In this document: positions 19,961-31,559 of the stretch, piece by piece
Position numbering within the stretch: position 1 is the stretch's first letter
Layout: each line of letters opens with the position of its first letter
Assembly (NCBI GenBank): GCA_028583415.1
Contig: CM053266.1
Span: 43,891,758 to 43,955,757 of the forward strand
Length of the DNA: 64,000 nt
Source of the DNA: Protea cynaroides
Lineage: Eukaryota > Streptophyta > Magnoliopsida > Proteales > Proteaceae
Direction of reading: 5' to 3'
Notes under the pieces: model-generated
Database searches by the model: none
What the model saw: only the letters and a program-made list of their open reading frames with translations
What the model was told of the DNA's origin: nothing
Translations under genes and position numbers: made by a program

Positions 19961-22900
19961 AAAGGGGTGGGGTGCCTACGTAGTAATGTAGCGTTTAATA
20001 CCCGAATTTTATGTGTTTCGAATTTTTAAACATATTTTTTCCAACTATTACATAGAATCTTAAATAATCGTATATTTTATATCAAAACCTATTAAACATG
20101 TTTACACGTACTATCCTATTAAACATGGAAAAAATAGAATAATAAAAGCAAAAAAAAAAAAAAATTTCCCCACTCCCTTTTCTAATGTTTCGATTTTTTT
20201 TTTCCAAATTCCCAGAGCCTCATTACCAATTGAACCTTTCCAACTTTGATATGTATTTATATTAATGAAATGATGATCATCATTTGAATTTCATAAATTA
20301 CAAATTTTGTTTATATATAAATTTATATTTATACATTATTATTATATTTTTTGAATAATATAGATGTCTATTGCAAAGTAAATATATGTTCGTATTTTAA
20401 AAAAAATATGTTACCGTATTAAACACAAACGCATGTGTTTTTTTATCCAGATTTTTAATCCCTGTATTGATGTCTATTTGCATTTAATACACATTTATCT
20501 ATACCCGAATGTTTGTCGTTCTTGAACTTACTATGATCTAGACTACTCAAAATACTCGAGCCCCTTAAACAACGAACAGATAGGAGGAATATCCCGTGTA
20601 CGAGCCACTACCCCATAATAATCTTATAAAACACTTCACATCCCACATTCAACTATCTCCTTCAGAAGATAAACAGAACCACAGCTGCTCTAATCTAATC
20701 TCCGAGGTTAAAATTGACTTGCCGGCAAGTCCCCTTGCCACTACTATGTCTTTCTTCATAATTTTTTACTGATGTGTCAAAGTTTTGATGGAACTTCACA
20801 AGGGGTATCTGAAGGGGAGGCACCAAGAAATATGGTGGATATGCTTCTGTTTTGTGGTGGTGTTGGTGAATGAAAATCCAAAGTCAAGGTATGTCAACAT
20901 TAAGGCAGACTCGACATCTTCCTTCCTTCTCAGAAATCACCATTGGCTGAAAATTCCATAAAAGAGATCCATTGAGAAACTATAGAGATTAAACAATTAG
21001 TGAGCAGAAGCAATTCAAGCACTGAGGGAAAGACAGGGCTGCTGCACGTTGCAGAACTATATATTCAGTCAGTGAAAGTATTCTCACACCAGTAGATATA
21101 CTCATCAGTCAATGGAGGAAGACACCTTGCCAGAAACTAAGAAAGTAACTGTCCACAGGGAATAAGTCCCCAAGGCAGTGCTGAACATGTTAATAACTTA
21201 TTGATCTATTGATCCATGTGGGGGAGGGAAAAGCAATGAGTTCTATTGATCGCTCTCCCTGATGGTTGTGGTTTATGCTTGCAATGGTTGGAAAATGAAA
21301 ACCCAGTAAACCCAGGCCACTCAAACCAGATGCTGCTATAAGGAAGGGACACAGTCACAATTAGTCTGGTGTGAATAATAAAATTAAACTCCTGAAAAGG
21401 TAAGTATATAAATAAATAACACATATCTATGAAAAATATGGTGACTCTGGAAGGAAATCTATCTTTTGACAGTTTGGCATCTCAGGACGTAATTTCCTGA
21501 AGCATAATCATAATGTGGTGGTTTTAGAATTCAAATTATTCTCAGAAAGGCAGGAAAAGGGCACCATTCCGAATATTTACTTCCAACATATCATTTTCCA
21601 CATCACTGGCATAGTTGATAAAGGATGAGAGTTCTATACATGATATCAGACTTACAGTATTGATCCTGGATTCGAGTAATATGGATGGAAGAGACTTTTA
21701 TGTTTCTGAAGAAATCCTGTAGCAGTAGGATATTTTATTGAGGAAATGCCATCAGTCCTAACAGTGAGGGTACAGGGATCTCTACTGACTTCTAGTAGAC
21801 AAAATGAAAACATCAATTAGCAATCTTTTAAATAAAAGAAACATTACATGTAGCAGAGTTTCCATCTGAAAACAATTTGGTAGACTAGGTTCTACATCTT
21901 GTTCAACGAAACATATGCTGAAGCTGGGTGGCAGGAAGCTGTAGAATGGCAGAAATTTATTAGACCGCTCAATGACGAAATGGCTTCAACACAGTTGAGT
22001 AAAACAAGCAGCTTTGTAAGTGGGCACAGGTTCCACAATGAAACCAACATGATCTACGATTCTAAATATCATACTGAACATGATTATGTTCCTCACAGTT
22101 TCAAGGTTCAGACCACTAAGTGAAGAAAAAGAAAAGGAGTTTACAAGGCTAATATTTTGGGGAGATTAATGCAGGAGATGAATCACCTTCAACACCACAT
22201 TTATTCTAAATGAAGAATCAATTCAGCTCACAGATTGTTTCCTCCATGGATCTTCGGATAGAAAACAATCCTTTGAAAACAATGAATGGGTGAATCAATT
22301 GACCCAGATATCATTTCTATCATGGTAAAGGTTCTTTCACAAAAAGTTGCTAACTATCAACTCTTATGCCTCCCAACAAACCAACAAACCCTTCAAACAT
22401 AAGATTATATCTAGACCAAATATGGAATTAAATACATGAAAAAATAAAAAATTTCATAATGATCTCAAACACCACAATTGCCTTTGGGATGTCTCAAGGC
22501 CACCCTAGGATATATATTTTATGTAAACACGCAATTGAAGGACAATAAAATCATCTCTCACATTAGCTTAAAGTAGCAATTAGTTGCCTAATCGCCAACG
22601 ACCCCATGACTGCGCTGTGCTACATCTGTTTCTATCTCTCAAGAAACTTGACAATGTAATTGTTTGAAAAATCAAGCTAACTATGTCCAGGGACTCTTAG
22701 ATTTACCAGAAAGAATGAAAGAATATTTTTTTTAGGGATAACATTTAAAGAGAATGCTCTGACCTTCTCCAAAGTCCAACCAAAATCTCTCAACAATCTA
22801 TATTCTTCAAAACAACAAAGTATGGTAATGTAGCAGGTTAGACAAGGTTTGACTGGAGTACCTATGTCCTATATCGTTCACCACAAAAGGAGATTGAAAG

Positions 22901-23392
22901 CAACCAAAAAGGACCTCGATAGCAGGTGGATCTTCAAAAACTTGATTCTCCAGGGAAGTGGTTTTCTTTTACGGTTTCCTCAGCATCCATCTCTCTTATT
23001 TCACTTCTTGGGATTCAGGCTATATAAAAGATTGTAAACCCCTGAAATCGATAAACGTTTAGGCCCTTCTTCCTACTAAGAGTCTCACAAGATTAATCCT
23101 GGAACTAACTTAACAAACGCTGAAGCTGCAGACCTTCCATTTCAAAAGAATTCAAATTGGGAAGCCCCATATCTGCCAGAAAAGTGATCGAATGATTCCT
23201 AATTGACGTTAACCACAAAATTCCCAGTTTCTGACATTATTTCCTATGGATTTCTTCAAAATTAAAATTTAGGGCATTCAATAACCAGAAGATAGCCAAA
23301 GAAATTCAAAAATTGCACATCGAATAAACATCTGTCTCTTCAAATAAAGAGCGCATCATATCCATAAACATTAAATTCTTAATTTACATGTA
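19961..23392. other. Intergenic, no gene recognised
   Basis: AT-rich around 20.0-20.5 kb, otherwise ordinary unique sequence. The right part should hold the 3' untranslated region of the LYR gene at 23393-23872. The small plus-strand frames (for example 21899-22123) resemble nothing I know. Confidence 0.5.
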
Positions 23393-23872
23393 TCACCGAC
23401 CACGATCTCCACCGTTTCGCTCGCTCTCCATCTGTTGCTTCTGCTTTTCAACAAGCTTATCGATGGCAGCCTGGACAGCATCTCTACCCGCAATAAGCGA
23501 TCTCGTGATGACCTCAGGGTCCCTCTCGAACCGGGCTTCTTCGAATTCCTTCCGAGCGTTCTCTCTCAAAACATCTCTCCATAAGATACCTCGAGAATCA
23601 GGCCAAACGAAGAAGCGAGTGGCTCTTAAGATGTCTCTGTATAAACTAAGAGCCTCTCTGCGTGTAGTATAGAGACGACGACGAGTTAAAAGCACGTCTT
23701 CTTCCTCGTCGACGCTATTCTGGTCTTTCTTCGCTAAGTGCCTCTCAAATAGCTCCTCCAATGTGTCTGGGCCATTGTGGAGAAGCTGGCGATGAATTGC
23801 AGAGCTGCATCTGATGGTTCTTATGGCTATGGGAGCTACGAATTTCCGCCATTTCTCAACCCTTATAGCCAT
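23393..23872 (-). CDS. LYR-motif (complex 1 LYR family) protein, mitochondrial
   Basis: Intact single-exon frame for 159 residues. LYR proteins are small mitochondrial matrix adaptors that bind acyl-carrier protein and help assemble respiratory complexes or deliver Fe-S clusters. Here the LYR motif sits in LSLYRDILRATRFF (about residues 75-88). Further positively charged helix positions follow (WRDVLRENARKEFEEARFER), and the domain ends ITRSLIAGRDAVQAAIDKL. The first 30 residues are basic with few acids (MAIRVEKWRKFVAPIAIR), fitting mitochondrial import. The acidic stretch VDEEED (about residues 54-59) links presequence and domain. Which complex it serves cannot be read from sequence. The C-terminus is Gln/Lys/Glu-rich and probably disordered. 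Confidence 0.88.
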   Translation of the reverse strand: MAIRVEKWRKFVAPIAIRTIRCSSAIHRQLLHNGPDTLEELFERHLAKKDQNSVDEEEDVLLTRRRLYTTRREALSLYRDILRATRFFVWPDSRGILWRDVLRENARKEFEEARFERDPEVITRSLIAGRDAVQAAIDKLVEKQKQQMESERNGGDRGR

Positions 23873-24464
23873 TTTCCCGGTTATGGATCTTTCAGGTTTG
23901 GGGAATTTGTAAAAGGCATGTAATCCCCCATTGCTTCTTCTTCTACTCTAATTTAATGCTCGGTTTTCTCCTGGCATCAAACGACCTTCTCTACACGTGT
24001 CAGTAATTAGAGCCATGTGGAGGGTTAACTCTCGTAGTTTCGGTAAGGTTTGGTGGGGTCTGATTCCCTATAACATCTCGAGTAAATTTGGTCGTAAACC
24101 GATTCTAGGTGATTTATGGCCAATCCGGGTCTCTGTTGGTTAAAACTCATTTTAAATGCGTATTGTATAATTGTATTGTATTCCACCCCTTAATGTGTAT
24201 CTTATTGTATTGACCTCAATAATACTTTAAAATACTTCATACTCTAAGCTTTGCTGATTAAAATACATTTAATACTCGTATCATATCGTATCATATCGTA
24301 TTTGTATTTTAACTTGCATCTTCAATGAGTAATGAGTCTATTAATCTCATATGGTTTAATATTCTTACTGTCTCCTTGATGTGAGATTAAAGGCTGTCAC
24401 TTCCTCATAATTGTTTCTAAACTCATTACTTTATTACTCGTTAGGACGAGTTATGGATTGTGGG

Positions 24465-25337
24465 TAAGAAAGTTAAACGGTTTATAATCGATTTTAACGG
24501 TCCGATCTAGTCCGATGCAGTGTATAAAAGGGTAAAACCAAAATCAAACTGATTAATTAAACGGTGTCAAAATTGAAACCAGAACTGATTAATAATCGAT
24601 TTCGGTCTACTAGTTTTTAAACGATTTTTCATTAATCGGTTTTGCTTGGGGTTTATAAACGGTTTAACGTATCAGTTATTAATCGATTTTTCATAAAATA
24701 AAAAAAAAAATTGTGCATCCGATCAAAACTGGTACTCTTCCAAACAATATCAACATTGAACCCATGGTTCACATCGATAGGTACCCTACATACAATGACC
24801 AAGATCATAGGCAAAAAAATCAACCATAATGACTAATGATAGCCTACTAGTGTCTTCCAATTCCAGAGTTAACTTTGAATATTGTTTCCCCCCCAAGGAG
24901 TGAGTGAGACTTTTGACTATTAGTATACCACTATGCCTAATGGCTAATGGGGTTATGTTTTCCAGAATTTTTCTATTTTGGTTTAATTGTTTAGGCTCTT
25001 GGAAAATGGGGTTGGGGTATTGGAAAAATAATTTATTAATTGGAATTGGGTTAGGGTTGGGGACTTTACTCTTTAATCTTTGGAAATAATATATTAATAA
25101 TACAGAGAATGAGTTAGCTTGTAGAGAATTAACGATTCATATTCTATTTGGTTTAATCGGTCTCTAGCCGGTGTAATCCGCCGGTTTAAACAGTTCAAAA
25201 CCGTACCAAACCGATTAAGTAAACGGTGTAATACTTGAAACCAGAACCGAACCAATTATTAAACAGTCTCTCGGTTCCGATGTAAATGGTTCAATCCGGT
25301 TTCAGTAAAAGGTTTCGGTCCAAATGTGACACCCTTA
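24465..25337. mobile_element. hAT-like non-autonomous element (873 bp)
   Basis: The right end reads GTGACACCCTTA, the complement of a hAT-like TAAGGGTGTCA terminus. The left end, TAAGAAAGTTAAACGG, is a degraded match. Near-identical 8-bp copies flank it: ATTGTGGG (24457-24464) and GTTGTGGG (25338-25345). Subterminal regions are rich in GGTTTAATCGGTT-type repeats in both orientations. It encodes nothing recognisable. Confidence 0.72.
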
Positions 25338-25380
25338 GTTGTGGGTCATAACAAATGCATATTGTAGGCCACCCATAGAA

Positions 25381-25396
25381 CACACACACACACACA

Positions 25397-25440
<44 letters not shown>
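25381..25440. repeat. Compound microsatellite (CA)9(CT)21
   Basis: Uninterrupted CA repeats (25381-25398) pass straight into CT repeats (25399-25440). Confidence 0.97.
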
Positions 25441-25442
<2 letters not shown>

Positions 25443-26314
25443 ATATGAATTCATGCTTAGAGTCCTAGACAAACATAAAACATCAATTAACTACTTCACT
25501 GAAGATGATAATTCTCACCGTTTTATGGCTAGATACATCATAAATGTCATCTATTCCCATTGATTTAGATATAATTCTTCAATTTATGAGAGTATATTGC
25601 CCTTCATACCGTCTTATATCTGATCCGTTTAAAACCTGTACCATACGTTTTCATTTTTTTTGCCGTTCTTGGAATGTTTGAAAAACATATTGATCCTTGA
25701 GTCTTGTTGGAATGTTCATGGTTGCTTGCTTACATACTTTCAAAGTTCTGCGTCCATGGAATCAAGCACTCTCTGTCTCGTCATGGGCCCAAAGATTGTC
25801 AGTGTTCCGTCGCAAGAATTTGCACCAGCGGTGGAAATCACAGAAAAAAAGTAGAAAAGATGTGAAACAAAGACCCCTCTGAGACTCTGAAAGAGATAGA
25901 AAGAGAGAATTGAAGCTTGAGAAACGACTTTAATGGCAGAACTGTCATTTTTGTTTGTGTTTTTTTCTTCTTCTTCTTCGAATTTCTTTGGGAATTCCTT
26001 TGGAAATCATGCTCCAATTGATGGTGCTTCCGCTGCTAACCGTCGACGAAGAAGGAGATGATTTGGGAGTATGATTAAAAATTAGTGCAGGGTAAAATGA
26101 ACTTTTACCCTTACAGTAAGAGCATTATGGTCTACAAAAAAAATGGTTTTGAGCTGACATTAGCATCTAACGAAACCATCTTAATGGCTTGGGTCTTTTT
26201 GTCACATGTTTTGAAAATTTGGGTGATAATTGATGAAGTCAGAAACCATGGGGTGGTAGGTGATGTTTCTCAAACTATCTGGATAGTACGTGATATTTTC
26301 CCTAATGAAAAAAA
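25441..26314. other. Intergenic, no gene recognised
   Basis: Unique sequence between the microsatellite and the start of the cluster II repeat block. Two overlapping short frames at 25660-25882 show no known motif. Confidence 0.45.
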
Positions 26315-28306
26315 TAAGAAAAGTGAACAGTATTTTCCTTACTAACAACACCAAAAATAGGAACAGGATGCACTTTAATGAACATAAATTGTGTAGTTGG
26401 ATTCCTGATTTGTAAGCAGTGTCTCAAATCTACTATTGCAAACACAAGTTAGGGGTATTATCATGAACTTGAAGCTTGGAATAGTAGAAGCAGAATAGAA
26501 TTAATCCAATATAACTTATCCAGAAAGAATTTAGCATGTTTAACAAACTCAAGCCGGACAAATGTTCAATAGAGATATAAATCAAACATGCAAACACATC
26601 TGAAAGAGGATACAGAAAATGAGAATTAATTAACATAAAATTCAGGCAAACAATCCATAACACACTTGCATATCTTCAGACAACATATCCTTGAGTTTGA
26701 CCATTTAAATGCAGCCAGTGGCTCACATGTTGGTTGCATTGCATTATTAAGGAGCACATCCTGTAACCAATTTCCAATCCAAATTTTTTAACTTTACATC
26801 GCTTAAATGCCAGTTCTACATTCCTCACCCAAACTTAGCATCATTTTCTTTGAAAACTGTGGATGAGGATGAAGTTGTCTCATTTATTGTACCATCAACA
26901 TATTTTATCATAGATTCCTAAGTTAAATATGAAATCAATGAAAATGGATTCATTGAATAAAAGTTTGACAAAAATTTAAGCAAAGGTGTTGGCAGCATTA
27001 ATTCAATATTTCTAGTGAAGCTCAACACACAACTGTTCATAATAAGAAAATTTGCACAACCTTAAGATAGCCCTAATTTTGCATTAAGTTTTGAAACTCA
27101 TACGAACTTAGATTATATCATTTGCACAATTTTGAGGAACCCATCAGCTATAGTTGATGTCAAGCTTGCACAAACAACGAAAGACATACAATTGTTTCCT
27201 CCCCAAAACTACCAAAATTTCCATCACCTGCAATGCCTAGCATCTTCAATACTTAATGCAATCAATTTTTGGATATCCTCTGGAGTTCAACATATTCTAG
27301 TTAACAAATTTAGGACAATTTACTGTTTGAACTTCATAGATTTGCCCCACAAAATGCAGACAAGTTTTCCCCTTTTTGGTAAAATTGCATTAACTTTTAT
27401 TGAGATCAAAGCAAGATATTACAATAAAAGATAAAGCTGGCAACAAGGCCATAAAGAGAGAAAGGATAAACAAGGGAGCTTGTGACATCCTCCACTGGAA
27501 AGAGAGATTTTTATAAGCACTAAGAAATCTGGCCCTTCGAATGAGATGGAGATATCTTCAATGTACTTGATAATCAAGGGAGCATAACACTCTATAACCA
27601 ACTGCTCCCAACCCCAAGTGGTCAGATCTTTCAACTCAGCAGTTATAAAATAAAAAATGCCCATTGATCCTGAGTATAGTCATGGCTTCAATCCTACATG
27701 ATCAAATACACCACCAACAACTGTAAGATCTGTATTGCCTGATGAACTCTCATCAACATTGTCCACAAGAGGGCATTAATTTCAGAGAATCAACTCCGGT
27801 TCAATTCCTTCTACATACAGTATATGAGTTTTAACCACAGCAGAACAAAAAAACATTTGGTGCCTTATGTACTTGATTCCAAAGGCCTAGCTGATTTCTA
27901 TTTTGGAATACAATCTTATGCCCTACACACCATAATATTATGTCCCACTTAGGCTTATCGGCTAATATAAAAGGTCCATTGTTCAAAGCTCTTAAAACTA
28001 ATAATTCAAATCTCACAACCAAAAGTAAGCAATGCAAGGTTCAGCTTTGAAAGAATCTTCACAATAATTGGTCATAAAATAGATTCTCCAACGGTATCTT
28101 ATTTGCTGGAACCTGAATCTTATCCCATCTCCAATGGACTCACGTACTTTACAGTTATAGAATCAAAGAGAAACAAAAAAACCCATACTGGCACCCAAAG
28201 GAAATCATGATATTTCAGACAAATTTTTTAGCAGTGGGGCAGTATCCTCATGCAGGAAAAAATGTAGAAAATTTCTCAACAGTAAAGCAAAACATTCTAG
28301 AAATTA
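26315..28306. repeat. Cluster II 3'-flank block, copy 1
   Basis: Sequence downstream of the minus-strand mTERF gene at 28307. It is homologous to 31750-35221, 41460-45286 and 48550-50542. Embedded on the minus strand at about 27540-27700 is a short stretch resembling a plant LINE RNase H domain (AELKDLTTWGWEQLVIECYA), also present in the other copies. It is an old retroelement fragment amplified with the unit. Confidence 0.75.
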
Positions 28307-29581
28307 CTAACCACTCACTATGTCAGACCCAATCTCCGATTCTTGAATTCCCATCTCTCTTTGGTAGATTTCTAACAGTTGAGGTTGCTCTTCCAGATAC
28401 TTCAACACATACTTATCATAGAACTGATCATCTGTCCAGTTGAAAACTGTTATCATTTTCTCCTTTTTCAACAGACCCTTTGCGAGCAGAACTCGAAGAA
28501 CAGAACACCTTGGTGCAATTCTCTTCTCCATGCTACACTGGAACGCCAAAGGGCACCTCCTAAGTTCCGCAACAGTCCAATTCAATTCGTTGACGAAGAA
28601 ATTCAATCTTTCCCTGATCCTCTTCTCTGAAAGGTTAAAAATAGTGGGATGCTTCCGGAACATCGAAAATATTTCATCTTCTAACCATCCAAAACTACTG
28701 AAAACCGCAATCTTTGCTTCCCAAGTAGCCTTACTCAACCCTGCCATTGCCCGGATGCCATTGATAAAAGTGTAGGTCGAGGGATTCAAACCCATTTCCT
28801 TGGCTTGCATGACTATCTCGTTAAACCGTTCAGCTTTCCAAATAAGTAGTCGAGGGTGAAGGAAAATTAGGTTCGAAATGTTGGAGTCAGGTACACCATA
28901 GTTTCGCAAGATCTCAATATTGGGTGCCATTGTTTCAGGAACACGGCTGCACCATCTCATACGACTCAGAGCAACAGCAATCTTTTCATCCGTGTCAATG
29001 AAGCTCTTGAGGAACTCCAAATTAGGGATGAGTTTTCTCTCTAAACTGGCCGTCAAAAAGTTAGCGTATTTTGAGAGGATCTTTGCGAGGATGGGGCCTG
29101 AAATGCCCATATTACAGAGCAAATCAATTTTGGGTTTCAGGGTTTTGTCAGGGTTGGATTTGAGAACACCTGGATGGCGGGAAATTATGTTGGCAATTTG
29201 CTGTTGGGTGAATCCATAGTTCTTGAAGAGGGTGAGAATAGAGTCTGCTTTGGCTGTGTTCTTGAGATCCATACGTTTGGAGGCATTGAGAGCTGATTTA
29301 GGGGACAACCCACATGAGTTTACGAGGTAATCAACAGTGAGAGAGTGTTCGTTTGTGGCGTTTGAAAGGAATTTGGGATATGAGATTTGAAAAAACCAGG
29401 GAGGAGTCGATGAATCTCGAGCCCATCTGATCTGAGACAGTCTTTTGCAAATCAAACCTAGCATTTTGTGGTTTTGGCTTGGATTTAGGCGTCTCCAAAA
29501 TATATGAAATCCTGAATAGAGGAGGGACTGGATGATTGATCTTCGAGGGAATTGGAACATCTTCGACAAGTCACGAGTCAC
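28307..29581 (-). CDS. mTERF family protein, mitochondrial (copy 5)
   Basis: Intact intronless gene. The longest frame gives 424 residues, but Met40 (position 29464, MLGLICKRLSQIRWARDSST) matches the start used by copies 3, 4 and 8. The preceding 39 residues are not conserved in frame in copy 8, so the 385-residue form is more likely. The presequence is Arg-rich and Ser-rich. mTERF repeats follow, with signatures IANIISRHPGVL, AKILSKYANFL, SNLIFLHPRLL, FSMFRKHPTIF and a C-terminal pair ending ESEIGSDIVSG. It belongs to the cluster II subgroup, distinct from cluster I. Family role: organellar transcript termination, initiation or splicing; target unknown. Confidence 0.92.
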   Translation of the reverse strand: MTRDLSKMFQFPRRSIIQSLLYSGFHIFWRRLNPSQNHKMLGLICKRLSQIRWARDSSTPPWFFQISYPKFLSNATNEHSLTVDYLVNSCGLSPKSALNASKRMDLKNTAKADSILTLFKNYGFTQQQIANIISRHPGVLKSNPDKTLKPKIDLLCNMGISGPILAKILSKYANFLTASLERKLIPNLEFLKSFIDTDEKIAVALSRMRWCSRVPETMAPNIEILRNYGVPDSNISNLIFLHPRLLIWKAERFNEIVMQAKEMGLNPSTYTFINGIRAMAGLSKATWEAKIAVFSSFGWLEDEIFSMFRKHPTIFNLSEKRIRERLNFFVNELNWTVAELRRCPLAFQCSMEKRIAPRCSVLRVLLAKGLLKKEKMITVFNWTDDQFYDKYVLKYLEEQPQLLEIYQREMGIQESEIGSDIVSG

Positions 29582-31559
29582 GAGCTTACATCCTACGGAT
29601 GTTATTGATTAAATGATAAATTGATTATGTATACCTTTATCCACCGAATCATCTACTCATTCCAAAAACCAAACCAAATCAAACCCGCAAACATAACTAA
29701 CTGTCCTATAAGACCTTGAAAGAGGAAGAAGTTGCAGGAGAGATTTGTGGTAATCCCAATCTTCCCAAGCGCCAAACCCGCATCAGACGAGACAGCTCAA
29801 AACGGAAAATGAAAAGTGGGGATTGTCAGTTGATATGAAAAACTCCACAACTGCTAAGGTTGTTTCACAAGTCCTCTGCTGCATCTGGTAGCAAAGCTGA
29901 ATGTGATCTAATTAGGTTATCACTGTTTGGCATGATATCTATTCAGAATATTATACATCCGGCTGACTGAAACAAGAAATGGTATAATGTTTCAGCTGTA
30001 ATCCACCGATAACAGCTTTGAAAGGGACAGTATGAACCCCGTGAGAAGAGGCTTGATCTGCGGTCAACTGGGAGATATATACTGAACCTATACCTGGAGA
30101 TTCTACTAGAACAATTATGATGCTGATTATTTACAAAACCCTAATGGAATACCATTATGAGTTTATGAGCCCATCCTCTTCATATTTGTTACTAATTTTT
30201 TGTTATGTTCCCCCTATTGGGTGTAAAAATGTAAAAATGTAGGAATTTCAGGTCACTTTTAGCCCAATTCAGCTTCTTGTGTTCCTAGCCAGATTTATTG
30301 CTTGAGGAGGTTAAGCAGCTGATATTGGATGATGTAACATCTGTTGTATCAACCATTTGTTTTGACTTAGTGAAGCAAAGGCTTAGCAGCGACCTTCTTC
30401 TTCTTCCAAGCTTAGGTTCCCCTGTGGCAGCAAGCTTCTTCAGTAGGTAAATAGGTTTGAGCCCTCATATCTCTCATGCAACTTCTACCTCTTTCATTTT
30501 TGGTTTTGACTGTCAGCTGTCTCCTTCTGTTCGTAGGTTTGCCTGAGAAGTTTTTGAGAAGAATAGTGTTCCCTCAACTCTCTCCCGCAACTGCTTCCTC
30601 TTCCAAAAAAATCTTTCATTTTCGGTTTTGAAAAGAATTGGACAGTTAGTTATATTTGCAGGTTTCATTTGATTTGATTTGGTTTTTGAAATGGGTAGAT
30701 GATTCGGTTGGTATAAGTATACATAATCTATTTCTCATTTAATCAAGGAAAAAAAATAACCATCCTCCCCTATGGTTTTCCCAAAAGGACGAATGCCCCC
30801 AAATGTTTCTAAGAAATACAATTGTCCTATTTTTTTTAAACAATATTAAACTTAATCTTTCTATGGACAATTCTACGCCAAAATTGGTGAGTCTAGGTCC
30901 TCTCCCGACATGGGTATCTGTTTTTATTGCATCCATCACTGTTCATGTCTAATAGATCCCACATCCCATGGAAAGGAATGAGGTATGAGGAAGGTACCCA
31001 TGTGGGGAGAGGAAGCAGACTCAATCAATAGGAATAATAAGTTTAAATGATCTAAATCATCGAATTGGACGAGCCGACGTGCGGGGAGAGGACCCTGAAC
31101 AGAGTAAGGGATTAGAAATTGAAGATTTTTTTTATATGACAATGTTATACCCTAGGTCAACAACAATTATATTCGGAGCTAAGCAGGATTCCCAACCTTA
31201 AAACAGAGTAAGGGAAGGCTTCAATCCAAACATTACTTGTGATATCAACTCTTTCTCTGATTAAAATTGGGCCCCCTGGTAACTTGTCCACGCAATTGGG
31301 TACCACACACAAAGGAAGTTCAGAAAGTCCAAGTTAACCAATTAGAGAATTTACTAACCAAAAAAAAATAAAAAAATCAAGAAGCAGTAATTCATTACAA
31401 TCTCCTACGATAATGAATGGTAAACCCATATTATTACAAATTAAACACAGAGATAATTAGATCATGCATGCTGAAAGAATATTGCTGTTACCATCCCTCA
31501 AGAATTTAAGAACTGCAGTGCCATTTCAAACACTGCCATGGGATATATGAGTTGAAAGA
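29582..31559. repeat. Cluster II 5'-flank block, copy 1
   Basis: Upstream region of mTERF copy 5, homologous along most of its length to 46500-48335; a part (about 30870-31260) recurs a third time at 53580-53945. No coding gene seen. Regulatory elements of the array would lie in the first few hundred bases left of 30200. Confidence 0.72.
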
